Below are positions 1 to 9,139 of a DNA stretch of 64,000 nucleotides, piece by piece. The notes under the pieces are model-generated. The model did not search any database, was not told the origin of the DNA, and saw only the letters and a list, made by a program, of their open reading frames with translations. The translations under genes and the position numbers were made by a program. The stretch's first letter is position 1, and each line of letters begins with the position of its first letter. Source of the DNA: Ancalomicrobiaceae bacterium S20 (GTDB lineage Bacteria > Pseudomonadota > Alphaproteobacteria > Rhizobiales > Ancalomicrobiaceae); NCBI GenBank assembly GCA_040269895.1, contig CP158568.1, forward strand, positions 186,001-250,000, given 5' to 3'.

Positions 1-182
1 GGCGTCGCGCTGCTGAACCGGGCAGATCAACGATGCAGCGCTCCACAGATTTGTGCGTTTACGAGCATCGGCGAACCTCCCCTTTCGCAGGGGTTTGTAC
101 ATTATTAACCATAAAATGACGACCATGCCGTAAAGTCAGATCTTCGGCGGGGAGCCTGGGACGCGGATCCCGAACTTGGGAC

Positions 183-3100
183 GTGCGATCCATGCGTCCC
201 GCGCCGAGCGCCTATACAAATTGTTGCCGAGGCAACGACCTGAATGTTGGGAGGGGGACTTTGCGGGGATCCTGTTTTGCCGTGGGCACGGTGAGCATTG
301 CCATCGCTGGCGCGTTGGCTGGCGCGATCGCGCCGGCCGCGGCGCAGAGCGCTTCCTCCTGGAAGACGCCGGAGTATTTCAGCTCCAAGGCGCTCGACCA
401 GATCAATGCCGCTGCGGCCTATGAACTCGGCTTCACCGGCAAGGGGCAGACACTCGGCATCCTCGACACCGGTCTCGATGCGCGCCATCCGGAGTATCAG
501 GCGCCGGGCAAGTTCCTCGGCGGCTTCAACGGCCAGACCAACACGACCTACTCGCTCGGAACCCAGGGCGACGTCGATGTCGTGAAGGCCGGCGACTACG
601 GCCATGGCACCTTCGTGGCCGGTGTCGCGGTCGCCGCGCGCGACGGGACCGGCATCCACGGCGCCGCCTTCGATGCCGGCTTCTACGCCGCGGGGCCTTT
701 CGCGGCCACCGAGCAGGGCTGGGACTGGCTCGTTTCGAAGGGCGTGCCGATCATCAACTCGAGCATGGGCGTCGACGACTGCAGCCCGTCCAAGCCGCAG
801 TCCGAATGGACGTCGAAGTGCAACATCACGGCCTATTCGGTCGCTGATGCTCAGAACAGCCAGGTCGCCGAAGTCGCCGCCGCCAAGCGCGCGCTGGCGG
901 CCGGCGTGCTGATGGTGTTTCCGACCGGCAACGAATCGCAGCCGCATCCCGACTTCTGGGCCGGCCTTCCCTACCGGTTGCCCGAGGTGAAGAACGGCTG
1001 GCTGGCCGTCGGCTCGGTCGACGCCAACAACGTCATTTCGACCTTCTCCAACCGATGCGGCGTCGCCGCGCAGTGGTGTCTGGTCGCGCCGGGCGAGGAC
1101 AATTCGACCGTGGTGCTCGGCCGCGGCGACGACGGCGGCAACTTCAAGACCGGCGAGGGTACGTCCTACGCCGCTCCGGTCGCGGCCGCGGTCGGCGTGC
1201 TCGTGAAGCAGGCCTATCCCTGGTACACGGCCTATGATCTCCAGCAGACGCTCTTGACGACCGCGACCGATCTCGGCGACCCCGGCATCGACGCGGTCTA
1301 TGGCTGGGGTCTCATCAACGCCGGCAAGGCGGTCAGGGGCTACGGCCAGTTCGTCGACACGGTGACGCTCGACACCAAGGGCTTCACCTCGACCTTCTCG
1401 AACGACATCAACGGCAACGGCGGCCTGATCAAGACCGGCGCGGGCACGCTGATCATGACCGGCCGCAACACCTATGCCGGCGCGACCACGGTGCAGGGCG
1501 GCGCGCTGCAGATCGACGGCTCGATCACCTCGGCGGTGACCGTCGCCCAGGGCGGCACACTCGGCGGTTCGGGCACGGTCGGCTCGACCGTCGTCAACGG
1601 AACGATCGGGCTCGGTACGCCGAAGACGTTCAACGTCGCCGGCACGCTGAGCTTCGGCGCGGACGGCACCTATGTCGCTTCCGTGCAGGGTGCGAACGCC
1701 GACCGGATCAACGTGACGGGCGCGGCGACGCTCAACGGCACGCTGAGGATGGCCGCGCTCGGCGGCAATTACACGTTCAACACGCCTTACACGCTGATCG
1801 CGGCGGCCGGCGGCGTGAACGGCACCTTCGCCGCGCAGCAGAGCACGTTCGGCGCCGGCGTGAACACCAACGTGAGCTACACGGCGAGCAACGTCCTGCT
1901 GACGCTGAGCCCGCGTTCGCTGGCGAGCGTGGTCGCGACCGCGCCGTCGACGGGCGGTTCGACGGGCGGCGGTTCGACGAGCGGCAACACGGGCGGTTCG
2001 ACCTCCGGCGGTTCGACCTCCGGCGGCTCGGGCACGACCACGCCGGCAGCGACGACGAGCAAGCCGCCGAGCGACGTGGTTGCGGTGGCCAAGGCGCTCG
2101 ATCGGGCGGTCTCCGACGGCACCGACACCTCGCGCTACTTCGCGCTCTACAATCTCGATGCCGACGAGATCGACGAGGGCTTGAACCAGCTGACCGGCGA
2201 AGTGCATGCCGGCGCGATCCGGCTCGCCACCCAGGTCAGCGGCCAGTTCCTCGATGCGATGACCGATCCGTTCGCCTCGGGGCGCGCGACGGAGGCGTTC
2301 CTGGCCTTCGGCTACGCGCCGACGGCGCCGGTCTCGGAAGGCCGGCAGGCGATCGAACGCGCCGCCGCGCCGGCGAGCGCCAACTACCGGATCTGGGGCG
2401 GTCCCTACGGGTCGACCGGCCGGGTCGCCGGCAATGACGCGACCGGCGCTTCATCGGTGTCGGTGTCCTCGGGCGGGCTCGTCGCCGGCATCGACGTGCG
2501 GCTGGCGCCGAACTTCATCGCCGGCGTCGCGCTCGGCGGCGGCCGGGCCTGGACCAGCATGGGCGGCTCGCTCGGCTCGGCCAGCGCCGACGTGTTCCAG
2601 GTCGGCTCCTTCGTGACCGCGCAGGCCGGCGCGCTGACGCTGACGGGCGCGGCCGGCTATTCGAACCTCGGCATCTCGACGCGGCGGTCGATCCCGATCC
2701 TCGACGAGACCGGCATCACGGCGCGCTACACGGCGCATGTGTTCTCTGGCCGGGTCGAAGGCCGCTACGAGGTGGCGCGGATCGGCGGGCTCGGCCTGTC
2801 GCCGTTCGCGTCGTTCCAGGCGCAGGACGTGATGACGCCGTCCTATGCCGAGAAGGACTCGGCCGGCGTGCCGTTCGGCGTGGCGGTCGCCGCCCGCAAC
2901 AACTGGACGACGCGGTCGGTGCTCGGTCTCGACGTGCGCGGCTCGACGACGGTCGGCGGCATGAAGCTCCTCGGCTTCGCGCGCGCCGGCTGGGGCCATT
3001 TCTTCGCGCAAGGGGCGAGCTACGACGCGCGGCTGGTCGACGTCGCCGACAGCGACTTCTCGGTCGCGGGCGCGGTGCCGGTGCGCGACGGGCTGGTCGT

Positions 3101-3221
3101 CTCGACCGGCTTCGACCTCGCCTTCACCTCGGCGACGACGATCGCGGTCCGGTTCGACACCGAGCAGGCGAAGAACGCGCAGAACTACGCCGGTTCGGCG
3201 CGCGTGAAGATCGCGTTCTGA
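183..3221 (+). CDS. Subtilisin-like serine protease autotransporter, copy 1
   Basis: Predicted surface or secreted S8 protease that delivers itself through its own outer-membrane barrel (type Va secretion). Counting from GTG 183, the catalytic triad is D95 (GILDTG), H141 (GHGTFVAG) and S328 (GTSYAAP), with N250 as oxyanion residue (PTGN). A signal segment ends near AIAPAAAQ (about residue 55). An autotransporter-associated beta-strand repeat lies at about 405-440 (KTGAGTLIMTGRNTYAG), then a Gly/Ser/Thr linker at about 595-620. The C-terminal ~270 residues are an autotransporter barrel ending in Phe (VKIAF). Paired cysteines (NRCGVAAQWC) are shared with copy 2 downstream. GTG 183 or ATG 192 could start it; ATG 192 shortens the protein by three residues. 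Architecture resembles the NalP/SphB1 group. Family call is secure; the substrate is unknown. Confidence 0.93.
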   Translation: MRSMRPAPSAYTNCCRGNDLNVGRGTLRGSCFAVGTVSIAIAGALAGAIAPAAAQSASSWKTPEYFSSKALDQINAAAAYELGFTGKGQTLGILDTGLDARHPEYQAPGKFLGGFNGQTNTTYSLGTQGDVDVVKAGDYGHGTFVAGVAVAARDGTGIHGAAFDAGFYAAGPFAATEQGWDWLVSKGVPIINSSMGVDDCSPSKPQSEWTSKCNITAYSVADAQNSQVAEVAAAKRALAAGVLMVFPTGNESQPHPDFWAGLPYRLPEVKNGWLAVGSVDANNVISTFSNRCGVAAQWCLVAPGEDNSTVVLGRGDDGGNFKTGEGTSYAAPVAAAVGVLVKQAYPWYTAYDLQQTLLTTATDLGDPGIDAVYGWGLINAGKAVRGYGQFVDTVTLDTKGFTSTFSNDINGNGGLIKTGAGTLIMTGRNTYAGATTVQGGALQIDGSITSAVTVAQGGTLGGSGTVGSTVVNGTIGLGTPKTFNVAGTLSFGADGTYVASVQGANADRINVTGAATLNGTLRMAALGGNYTFNTPYTLIAAAGGVNGTFAAQQSTFGAGVNTNVSYTASNVLLTLSPRSLASVVATAPSTGGSTGGGSTSGNTGGSTSGGSTSGGSGTTTPAATTSKPPSDVVAVAKALDRAVSDGTDTSRYFALYNLDADEIDEGLNQLTGEVHAGAIRLATQVSGQFLDAMTDPFASGRATEAFLAFGYAPTAPVSEGRQAIERAAAPASANYRIWGGPYGSTGRVAGNDATGASSVSVSSGGLVAGIDVRLAPNFIAGVALGGGRAWTSMGGSLGSASADVFQVGSFVTAQAGALTLTGAAGYSNLGISTRRSIPILDETGITARYTAHVFSGRVEGRYEVARIGGLGLSPFASFQAQDVMTPSYAEKDSAGVPFGVAVAARNNWTTRSVLGLDVRGSTTVGGMKLLGFARAGWGHFFAQGASYDARLVDVADSDFSVAGAVPVRDGLVVSTGFDLAFTSATTIAVRFDTEQAKNAQNYAGSARVKIAF
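2051..3221 (+). repeat. Long direct repeat, copy A (autotransporter 3' part)
   Basis: This 1,171-bp tract matches 5523-6693 at a constant offset of 3,472 bp. By eye only a dozen or so bases differ, all apparently synonymous, because the two encoded proteins are identical from TSKPPSDVV to the final Phe. The similarity continues past the stop codon into the terminator region. The upstream passenger regions are clearly more divergent. Confidence 0.95.
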
Positions 3222-3283
3222 GGCGGAGGCCGGCTGCGAAGCCGGACGGGTCAGGCCGGACGGGCGGCACGAGACGATGAAGA

Positions 3284-3315
3284 CCGGACGGGCGTGCCAT
3301 GGCGCGCCCGTCTGG
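3284..3315 (+). terminator. Stem-loop after autotransporter 1
   Basis: A nearly perfect inverted repeat with arms CCGGACGGGCG and CGCCCGTCTGG lies about 65 bp after the stop. It is followed only by a weak T stretch (GTTTG). A close copy follows autotransporter 2 at 6742-6773, so it was duplicated together with the gene end. Confidence 0.6.
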
Positions 3316-3663
3316 CGTTTGAGGCGGCGTCCGCTGCAAGGAGCGCCGCGTCTATCACCTCACGGCAGGGTCGACTCATGTCGCAACCTTGTGACAGCTT
3401 GTTGTTATGTCTTCTCACGGGAATATAGTCGCAGAAATTCCTGTTAGAATTCCGCCGCGATCAGACGGTCAGATGCCGTTACGGGAATGGAGGCGGCGAA
3501 ACCGCGTCTGTGTTCCTCTTCAGTACTGACCGGTTTCATTCGGTGTGCCCCCTCCATTGTGCTTTATACGCATCGCCGTCGCGAATGGGACGCAGGTGCA
3601 AGTCTTGAGACGTGGGGTCAATGCGTACGTGCCCAGGCGCCGCTATAGCTGCTCCTCGCTATA
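3316..3663. other. Intergenic region between the two autotransporters
   Basis: About 350 bp with lower GC than the flanking genes (for example 3385-3460). It presumably holds the promoter of the second autotransporter. I see no convincing coding sequence and cannot place a -35/-10 pair with confidence. Confidence 0.4.
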
Positions 3664-3681
3664 TTGCGAGTGGGGATATAC

Positions 3682-6600
3682 ATGTGCAGGCGTATTCCGT
3701 TCGGTGCGGGGGCGGTGCGGGTCTTATCGTCCGTCTCCCTGATTGCCATGGCGTCGCCGGCTTCTGCCCAGGACGCTTCCGCTTGGATCGACGGCGAGTA
3801 TCTCGCCTCCAAATCGCTCAAGCAGATCAATGCGGCTGATGCCTACCAGCAGGGTTTCACCGGCAAGGGCGTGACGATCGGCATCCTCGATACCGGCGTC
3901 GACGGGCGCAGTCCCGAATTCCAGAGCGAGACCAAGTTCCTGGGCGGGTTCGACGCGCGCAAGAATGCCGACGGGAGCTATGTCGTCGGACCGAAAGGGA
4001 CTTATCGTTTCGGGTTCAACGGCGACACGCTGCTCGGCAAGGACGAGAACGGGCAGGAGCAGAACGGCCACGGGACGCAGGCGGCGGGCATTGCGGTCGC
4101 GCCGCGCGACGGCAAAGGCATCCAGGGCGTCGCCTTCGACTCCGGCTTCTACATGGCCGGCCCCCTGTCGGAAATTGCCGCCGGGTGGGAATGGCTCATC
4201 GACAAGAACGTTCCGATCATCAACAACAGCTTCGGCAACGATTGCAGCAAGGATACGACGAAAAAGACCTGTGACATTCGCGGGTTTACCGCCGAGCAAG
4301 CAGCTGCAAGGCTTGAAGGAGAACTTCCCGCAATCAGGAATGCCCTCGCCAAAGATATTCTGATGGTGTTCGCAAACGGCAACTCGGGCCGGGATGACCC
4401 GGACGTCCATGCCGCCTTGCCGTACTATCAAAAGCAGCTCCAGATTGACCTTCTGAAGAACTGGATCGCCGTCGGCGCGGTCGATGACAAGGGCGTCATT
4501 ACGGACTACTCCAACAGGTGTGGCCTCGCCGCGCAATGGTGCCTCGTGGCGCCGGGCGAGGTCTACTCGACCTCGATCGTCGGTCTCGGTGCCAATGGCG
4601 GCGCCTTTGGCGAGACCGGTGGCACGTCCTTCGCCGCGCCCGCGGTGGCGGGTGTCGCCGCGCTCGTGAAGCAGGCCTATCCCTGGTTCACGGCCTACGA
4701 CCTCCAGCAGACGCTGCTGACCACCGCGACCGATATTGGCGCGCCCGGTGTCGACCCGGTCTATGGCTGGGGTCTTGTGAATGCCGGCAAGGCGGTCAGG
4801 GGCTATGGCCAGTTCGTCACGACGGTCATGCTCGATACCAAGGGCTACACCTCGACATTCTCCAACGACATCAATGGCGCCGGCGGCCTGATCAAGACCG
4901 GTGCCGGTACGCTGATCATGACCGGCCGCAACACCTACGCCGGGCAGACTTCCATCGAAGGCGGTGCGCTGCAGATCGACGGCTCGATCACCTCGGCGGT
5001 GACCGTCGCGCAGGGCGGCACGCTCGGCGGTTCGGGTACGGTCGGGCCGACGCTGGTCATCGGTACGATTGGGCTCGGCACACCGAAGACGCTGACGGTC
5101 GGGGGCGAACTGGTCTTCGAGCCCGAGGGTACCTACCTTGCCTCGGTCAAGGGCGCGGCTGCGGACCGCATCAACGTGATGGGCCCGGCGACGCTCAACG
5201 GCACACTGAAATTGGTCGCCCTTGGGGGCACGTATACGTTCAACACGCCTTACACGCTGATCGCGGCGGCCGGCGGTGTGAACGGCACTTTCGCCACGCA
5301 GCAGAGCACGTTCGGCGCCGGCGTGAACACGGGTGTCAGCTACAACGCCAATGCCGTGCTGCTGACACTGCGCCCGAAGTCGCTCGCGACGGTCGTTGCG
5401 AGTGCACCGGTTCCGTCGAAAGGCAGCGGTTCGACGAGCGGCGGTTCGACGAGCGGCAACACGGGCGGTTCGACGTCCGGCGGTTCGACATCCGGCGGCT
5501 CTGGCACGACCACGCCGGCCGCGACGACGAGCAAGCCGCCGAGCGACGTGGTTGCGGTGGCCAAGGCGCTCGATCGGGCGGTCTCCGACGGCACCGACAC
5601 CTCGCGCTACTTCGCGCTCTACAATCTCGATGCCGACGAGATCGACGAGGGCCTGAACCAGCTCACCGGCGAAGTGCATGCCGGCGCGATCCGGCTCGCC
5701 ACCCAGGTCAGCGGCCAGTTCCTCGATGCGATGACCGATCCGTTCGCCTCGGGGCGCGCGACGGAGGCGTTCCTGGCCTTCGGCTACGCGCCGACGGCGC
5801 CGGTCTCGGAAGGCCGGCAGGCGATCGAGCGCGCCGCCGCGCCGGCGAGCGCCAACTACCGGATCTGGGGCGGTCCCTACGGGTCGACCGGCCGGGTCGC
5901 CGGCAATGACGCGACCGGCGCTTCATCGGTGTCGGTGTCCTCGGGCGGGCTCGTCGCCGGCATCGACGTGCGGCTGGCGCCGAACTTCATCGCCGGCGTC
6001 GCGCTCGGCGGCGGCCGGGCCTGGACCAGCATGGGCGGCTCGCTCGGCTCGGCCAGCGCCGACGTGTTCCAGGTCGGCTCCTTCGTGACCGCGCAGGCCG
6101 GCGCGCTGACGCTGACGGGCGCGGCCGGTTATTCGAACCTCGGCATCTCGACGCGGCGGTCGATCCCGATCCTCGACGAGACCGGCATCACGGCGCGCTA
6201 CACGGCGCATGTGTTCTCTGGCCGGGTCGAAGGCCGCTACGAGGTGGCGCGGATCGGCGGGCTCGGCCTGTCGCCGTTCGCCTCGTTCCAGGCACAGGAC
6301 GTGATGACGCCGTCCTATGCCGAGAAGGATTCGGCCGGCGTGCCGTTCGGCGTGGCGGTCGCCGCCCGCAACAATTGGACGACGCGGTCGGTGCTCGGTC
6401 TCGACGTGCGCGGCTCGACGACGGTCGGCGGCATGAAGCTCCTCGGCTTCGCGCGCGCCGGCTGGGGCCATTTCTTCGCGCAAGGGGCGAGCTACGACGC
6501 GCGGCTGGTCGACGTCGCCGACAGCGACTTCTCGGTCGCCGGTGCGGTGCCGGTGCGCGACGGGCTGGTCGTCTCGACCGGCTTCGACCTCGCCTTCACC

Positions 6601-6693
6601 TCGGCGACGACGATCGCGGTCCGGTTCGACACCGAGCAGGCGAAGAACGCGCAGAACTACGCCGGTTCGGCGCGCGTGAAGATCGCGTTCTGA
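3682..6693 (+). CDS. Subtilisin-like serine protease autotransporter, copy 2
   Basis: Paralogue of the preceding gene with the same plan: signal peptide (cleavage near SPASAQ), S8 protease passenger, one autotransporter-associated strand repeat, Gly/Ser/Thr linker, and a barrel ending in VKIAF. From ATG 3682 the triad is D70 (GILDTGVD), H130 (NGHGTQAAG) and S316 (GGTSFAAP). I prefer ATG 3682, which follows a GTGGGGA purine stretch, over the in-frame TTG at 3664. Its passenger carries an insertion relative to copy 1 (KGTYRFGFNGDTLLGKDENG) before the catalytic His and differs at many other positions, whereas the C-terminal ~390 residues are identical to copy 1. The two proteases therefore probably differ in specificity but share one export module. 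A 440-bp gap suggests its own promoter. Confidence 0.93.
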   Translation: MCRRIPFGAGAVRVLSSVSLIAMASPASAQDASAWIDGEYLASKSLKQINAADAYQQGFTGKGVTIGILDTGVDGRSPEFQSETKFLGGFDARKNADGSYVVGPKGTYRFGFNGDTLLGKDENGQEQNGHGTQAAGIAVAPRDGKGIQGVAFDSGFYMAGPLSEIAAGWEWLIDKNVPIINNSFGNDCSKDTTKKTCDIRGFTAEQAAARLEGELPAIRNALAKDILMVFANGNSGRDDPDVHAALPYYQKQLQIDLLKNWIAVGAVDDKGVITDYSNRCGLAAQWCLVAPGEVYSTSIVGLGANGGAFGETGGTSFAAPAVAGVAALVKQAYPWFTAYDLQQTLLTTATDIGAPGVDPVYGWGLVNAGKAVRGYGQFVTTVMLDTKGYTSTFSNDINGAGGLIKTGAGTLIMTGRNTYAGQTSIEGGALQIDGSITSAVTVAQGGTLGGSGTVGPTLVIGTIGLGTPKTLTVGGELVFEPEGTYLASVKGAAADRINVMGPATLNGTLKLVALGGTYTFNTPYTLIAAAGGVNGTFATQQSTFGAGVNTGVSYNANAVLLTLRPKSLATVVASAPVPSKGSGSTSGGSTSGNTGGSTSGGSTSGGSGTTTPAATTSKPPSDVVAVAKALDRAVSDGTDTSRYFALYNLDADEIDEGLNQLTGEVHAGAIRLATQVSGQFLDAMTDPFASGRATEAFLAFGYAPTAPVSEGRQAIERAAAPASANYRIWGGPYGSTGRVAGNDATGASSVSVSSGGLVAGIDVRLAPNFIAGVALGGGRAWTSMGGSLGSASADVFQVGSFVTAQAGALTLTGAAGYSNLGISTRRSIPILDETGITARYTAHVFSGRVEGRYEVARIGGLGLSPFASFQAQDVMTPSYAEKDSAGVPFGVAVAARNNWTTRSVLGLDVRGSTTVGGMKLLGFARAGWGHFFAQGASYDARLVDVADSDFSVAGAVPVRDGLVVSTGFDLAFTSATTIAVRFDTEQAKNAQNYAGSARVKIAF
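5523..6693 (+). repeat. Long direct repeat, copy B (autotransporter 3' part)
   Basis: Second copy of the 1,171-bp tract at 2051-3221. Differences such as TTG/CTG for Leu and AAC/AAT for Asn are synonymous. The pattern points to gene conversion or recent partial duplication. Confidence 0.95.
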
Positions 6694-6741
6694 GAAAGGC
6701 CGGACGGGTCAGGCCGGATGGCCGGCACGAGACGATGAAGA

Positions 6742-6773
6742 CCGGACGGGCGTGCCACGGCGCGCCCGTCTGG
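6742..6773 (+). terminator. Stem-loop after autotransporter 2
   Basis: Arms CCGGACGGGCG and CGCCCGTCTGG around a short loop, a duplicate of the element at 3284-3315. It also separates this gene from the convergent ackA, which ends at 6790. Confidence 0.6.
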
Positions 6774-6789
6774 CGTTTGATACTGATGT

Positions 6790-7998
6790 TCAGGCCGCCG
6801 CGCCGCGTGCCTCCAGCACTTCCGAGACGTGGCGGGCGATCATCGCCTCCTCGTCGGTCGGCACCTTGAACACGCGGACTTTTGCGCCGGGCGGTGAGAT
6901 CTCCATCTCCGGTCCGGCATTGCGGGCGGGATCGACCGCGATGCCGATCCAGTCCATGCCGGCGGTCGCCTCGGCGCGGACCCGCGTGGAGTTCTCACCG
7001 ATGCCGCCGGTGAAGACGACGCCGTCGACACCGCCGAGGATCGCCGCCATGGCGCCGATCTCGCGGCGTATGCGGAAGTCGAAATAGCGGATGGCTTCGG
7101 CCGCGCGCGGGTCGTCGGAGGCTTCCAGCGTGCGCATGTCGTGGGTGATGCCGGAGAGGCCCTTCAGGCCGCTCTCCTTGTAGAGCAGCGTGGTCAGCCG
7201 CTTGGCGTCGTAGCCGTGCTCCTGCATCAGATAGAGCAGCACGCCGGGGTCGATCTGGCCGCAGCGCGTGCCCATCGGCAGGCCGTCGAGCGCGGAGAAG
7301 CCCATCGACGAGCCGACCGAGACGCCGTCGCGGATCGCGCACATCGAGGCGCCGTTGCCGAGATGGGCGACGATCAGCCGGCCGCCGGCGATCTCCGGCG
7401 CGATCTGGCGCATGCGGCGGGTGATGAACTCGTAGGAGAGGCCGTGGAAGCCGTAACGGCGCACGCCCTCGTCATAGAGCGCGCGCGGCAGGGCGAAGAC
7501 GTCGTTCTCCCAAGGATGCGCGCGGTGGAAGGCCGTGTCGAAACAGGCGATCTGCAGGGCCTCCGGATGGGCGGCGCGCGCGGCGGCGATGCCGTCCAGA
7601 TTGAAGGGCTGGTGCAGCGGCGCGAGCGGTTCGAGCGTCTTCAGGTCGGCGAGGATCTTGTCGTCGACGATGAGCGGCGCCGCGTAGTGGATGCCGCCGT
7701 GAACGACGCGGTGCCCGATCGCGGCGAGCGTCAGTCCGGGAACCTCGCCCTCCAGCCAGTCGAGCAGGATGCGCAGCGCGGCTTCCGCGTCGGCCGGCGC
7801 TTCCTCGGCGGCGTAGTGCCGGTCGAGCCGCTTCGTGCCGGCGGCGTCCTTGGCGGAGAAATGCACCGCCGCGCCGAGGCCTTCGATCTCGCCGCGCAGG
7901 CGCGGCGGCATCGGCCGGCCCTTCGGCCCTTCCGCAAGTACGAACAGCGCGAATTTCAGGCTCGACGAACCGGCGTTGAGGGTCAGCACGCTGCGCAA
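6790..7998 (-). CDS. ackA: Acetate kinase
   Basis: Converts acetyl phosphate and ADP to acetate and ATP, reversibly, in the cytoplasm. Family marks are LTLNAGSSSLKFAL at the N terminus, GHRVVHGG, FDTAFH, RRYGFHGLSYE, IVAHLGNGASMCAI, GTRCGQIDPG and VFTGGIGENS near the C terminus. At 402 residues it has the normal length. The start is taken as TTG 7998 (RSVLTLNAGSS), preceded by AAGGAAG at good spacing; a GTG three codons later is the alternative. It lies 56 bp downstream of fabI on the same strand and is probably cotranscribed with it. In many rhizobia this pair follows a phosphate acetyltransferase gene, which is not seen here. Confidence 0.95.
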   Translation of the reverse strand: MRSVLTLNAGSSSLKFALFVLAEGPKGRPMPPRLRGEIEGLGAAVHFSAKDAAGTKRLDRHYAAEEAPADAEAALRILLDWLEGEVPGLTLAAIGHRVVHGGIHYAAPLIVDDKILADLKTLEPLAPLHQPFNLDGIAAARAAHPEALQIACFDTAFHRAHPWENDVFALPRALYDEGVRRYGFHGLSYEFITRRMRQIAPEIAGGRLIVAHLGNGASMCAIRDGVSVGSSMGFSALDGLPMGTRCGQIDPGVLLYLMQEHGYDAKRLTTLLYKESGLKGLSGITHDMRTLEASDDPRAAEAIRYFDFRIRREIGAMAAILGGVDGVVFTGGIGENSTRVRAEATAGMDWIGIAVDPARNAGPEMEISPPGAKVRVFKVPTDEEAMIARHVSEVLEARGAAA

Positions 7999-8054
7999 GG
8001 GAAGGTCTTCCTTCGTGTGGTTTCGGTGCGAGGTCGGCGGATGGCGGAAGCGTA

Positions 8055-8819
8055 TCACCCGACGACGGAGTAGCCGCCGTCGATGATGTGGACGCCGCCG
8101 GTCACGCTGCGGGCGGCATCGGAGACGAGAAAGGTCGCGAAGGCGCCGCACTCGTCGATCGAGGTCAGATGGTGCGTCGGCGCGCGCTCGGCCGCTTCGT
8201 TCAGCAGTTCGTCGAAATGGTCGATGCCCGAGGCGGCACGCGTCGCGAGCGGGCCGGGCGAGATGGCGTTGACCGTGATGCCCTCGGGACCGAGTTCGAC
8301 GGCCGCATAACGCACCGACGCCTCGAGCGCGGCCTTGACCGGCCCCATGACGCCGTAGTGGCGCACGGCGCGGTCGGCGCCGAGATAGGAGACGGTCAGG
8401 CAGGCGCCGCCGGCCGTCATCAGCGGCTCGGCGCGCCGGATCAGGCGCAGGAACGAGTGGCAGGAGATGTCCATCGCCTGCGTGAAGCCAGAGGCCGAAC
8501 TGTCGACCACCCGGCCGTGCAGGTCGTCCTTGGGGCAGAAGGCGAGCGAGTGGAGCAGAAAGTCGAGCCGGCCCCAGCGCTCGCCGATCGCGGCGAACAG
8601 CGCGTCGGTCTCGGCCTCGTCGGTGACGTCGAGCGGCATCACGATCCGCGCGGCGACCTCGTCGGCGAGCGGGCGCACATGCGGTTCGGCCTTGGCGTTG
8701 AGATAGGTGACGGCCAGTTCGGCGCCGGCGGCGGCGAAGGCCTTCGCGCAGCCCCAGGCGATCGAGTGTTCGTTGGCGATGCCGACCACCAGGCCGCGTT
8801 TGCCTGCAAGAACTGTCAT
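8055..8819 (-). CDS. fabI: Enoyl-[acyl-carrier-protein] reductase (NADH), FabI type
   Basis: Short-chain dehydrogenase that catalyses the last step of the fatty-acid elongation cycle. The FabI-specific cofactor region GLVVGIANEHSIAWG is at the N terminus, SLAFCPKDDL in the middle, and the catalytic Tyr-x6-Lys is in YGVMGPVKAALEA. HIIDGGYS is near the end. The length, 254 residues, is close to E. coli FabI (262). ATG 8819 follows a GGGAGAACGG purine stretch. It heads a two-gene unit with ackA and is divergent from ppc. This may be a second, metabolism-linked FabI rather than the main one; the sequence alone does not decide. Confidence 0.93.
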   Translation of the reverse strand: MTVLAGKRGLVVGIANEHSIAWGCAKAFAAAGAELAVTYLNAKAEPHVRPLADEVAARIVMPLDVTDEAETDALFAAIGERWGRLDFLLHSLAFCPKDDLHGRVVDSSASGFTQAMDISCHSFLRLIRRAEPLMTAGGACLTVSYLGADRAVRHYGVMGPVKAALEASVRYAAVELGPEGITVNAISPGPLATRAASGIDHFDELLNEAAERAPTHHLTSIDECGAFATFLVSDAARSVTGGVHIIDGGYSVVG

Positions 8820-8836
8820 GGTGCCGTTCTCCCGTC

Positions 8837-8860
8837 CAGAATGGCTCGGGTCTCATTCTG
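8837..8860. promoter_or_regulatory. Inverted repeat upstream of fabI-ackA
   Basis: Perfect 7-bp arms CAGAATG and CATTCTG separated by 10 bases, 18 bp upstream of the fabI start. The position suits an operator or mRNA leader element. The arms resemble those of the repeat at 13865-13890, with the same 10-base spacer. The function is inferred. Confidence 0.3.
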
Positions 8861-9139
8861 CACTGCACAATGTTACGGCCAATTGATCTCGCCCCCGCGA
8901 AGGCGGCCGTATCGTGCCGGATCGGAGTTTCCCTAAGGGGGCTCTCGGACGCCCATGCGCGGATCCGGTGCACCCGGCATCGGGACGGGGAGGGCGGGAC
9001 GCGCCGCTTTGTCGCGCGTCGCGCGTGGTCGGGGGCGACCGCGTCGCAGGGGCGAGCGTGGATCGATCTGCTAGCGTTCCGTCGGGCTTCGACTTTGGTC
9101 GAGCCGGGGAGAACCCCACCGCGAGACGAGGGGAGCCAG

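Noticed and set aside
72-96. CCCCT/AGGGG hairpin near the left edge as terminator of an upstream gene
   Set aside because: Only a 5-bp stem and no visible upstream gene; too weak to list.
105-2207. Minus-strand open frame opposite autotransporter 1 (and the equivalent opposite autotransporter 2)
   Set aside because: Arg/Gly/Val-rich composition artefact of GC-rich coding DNA; the plus strand has a full protease and barrel.
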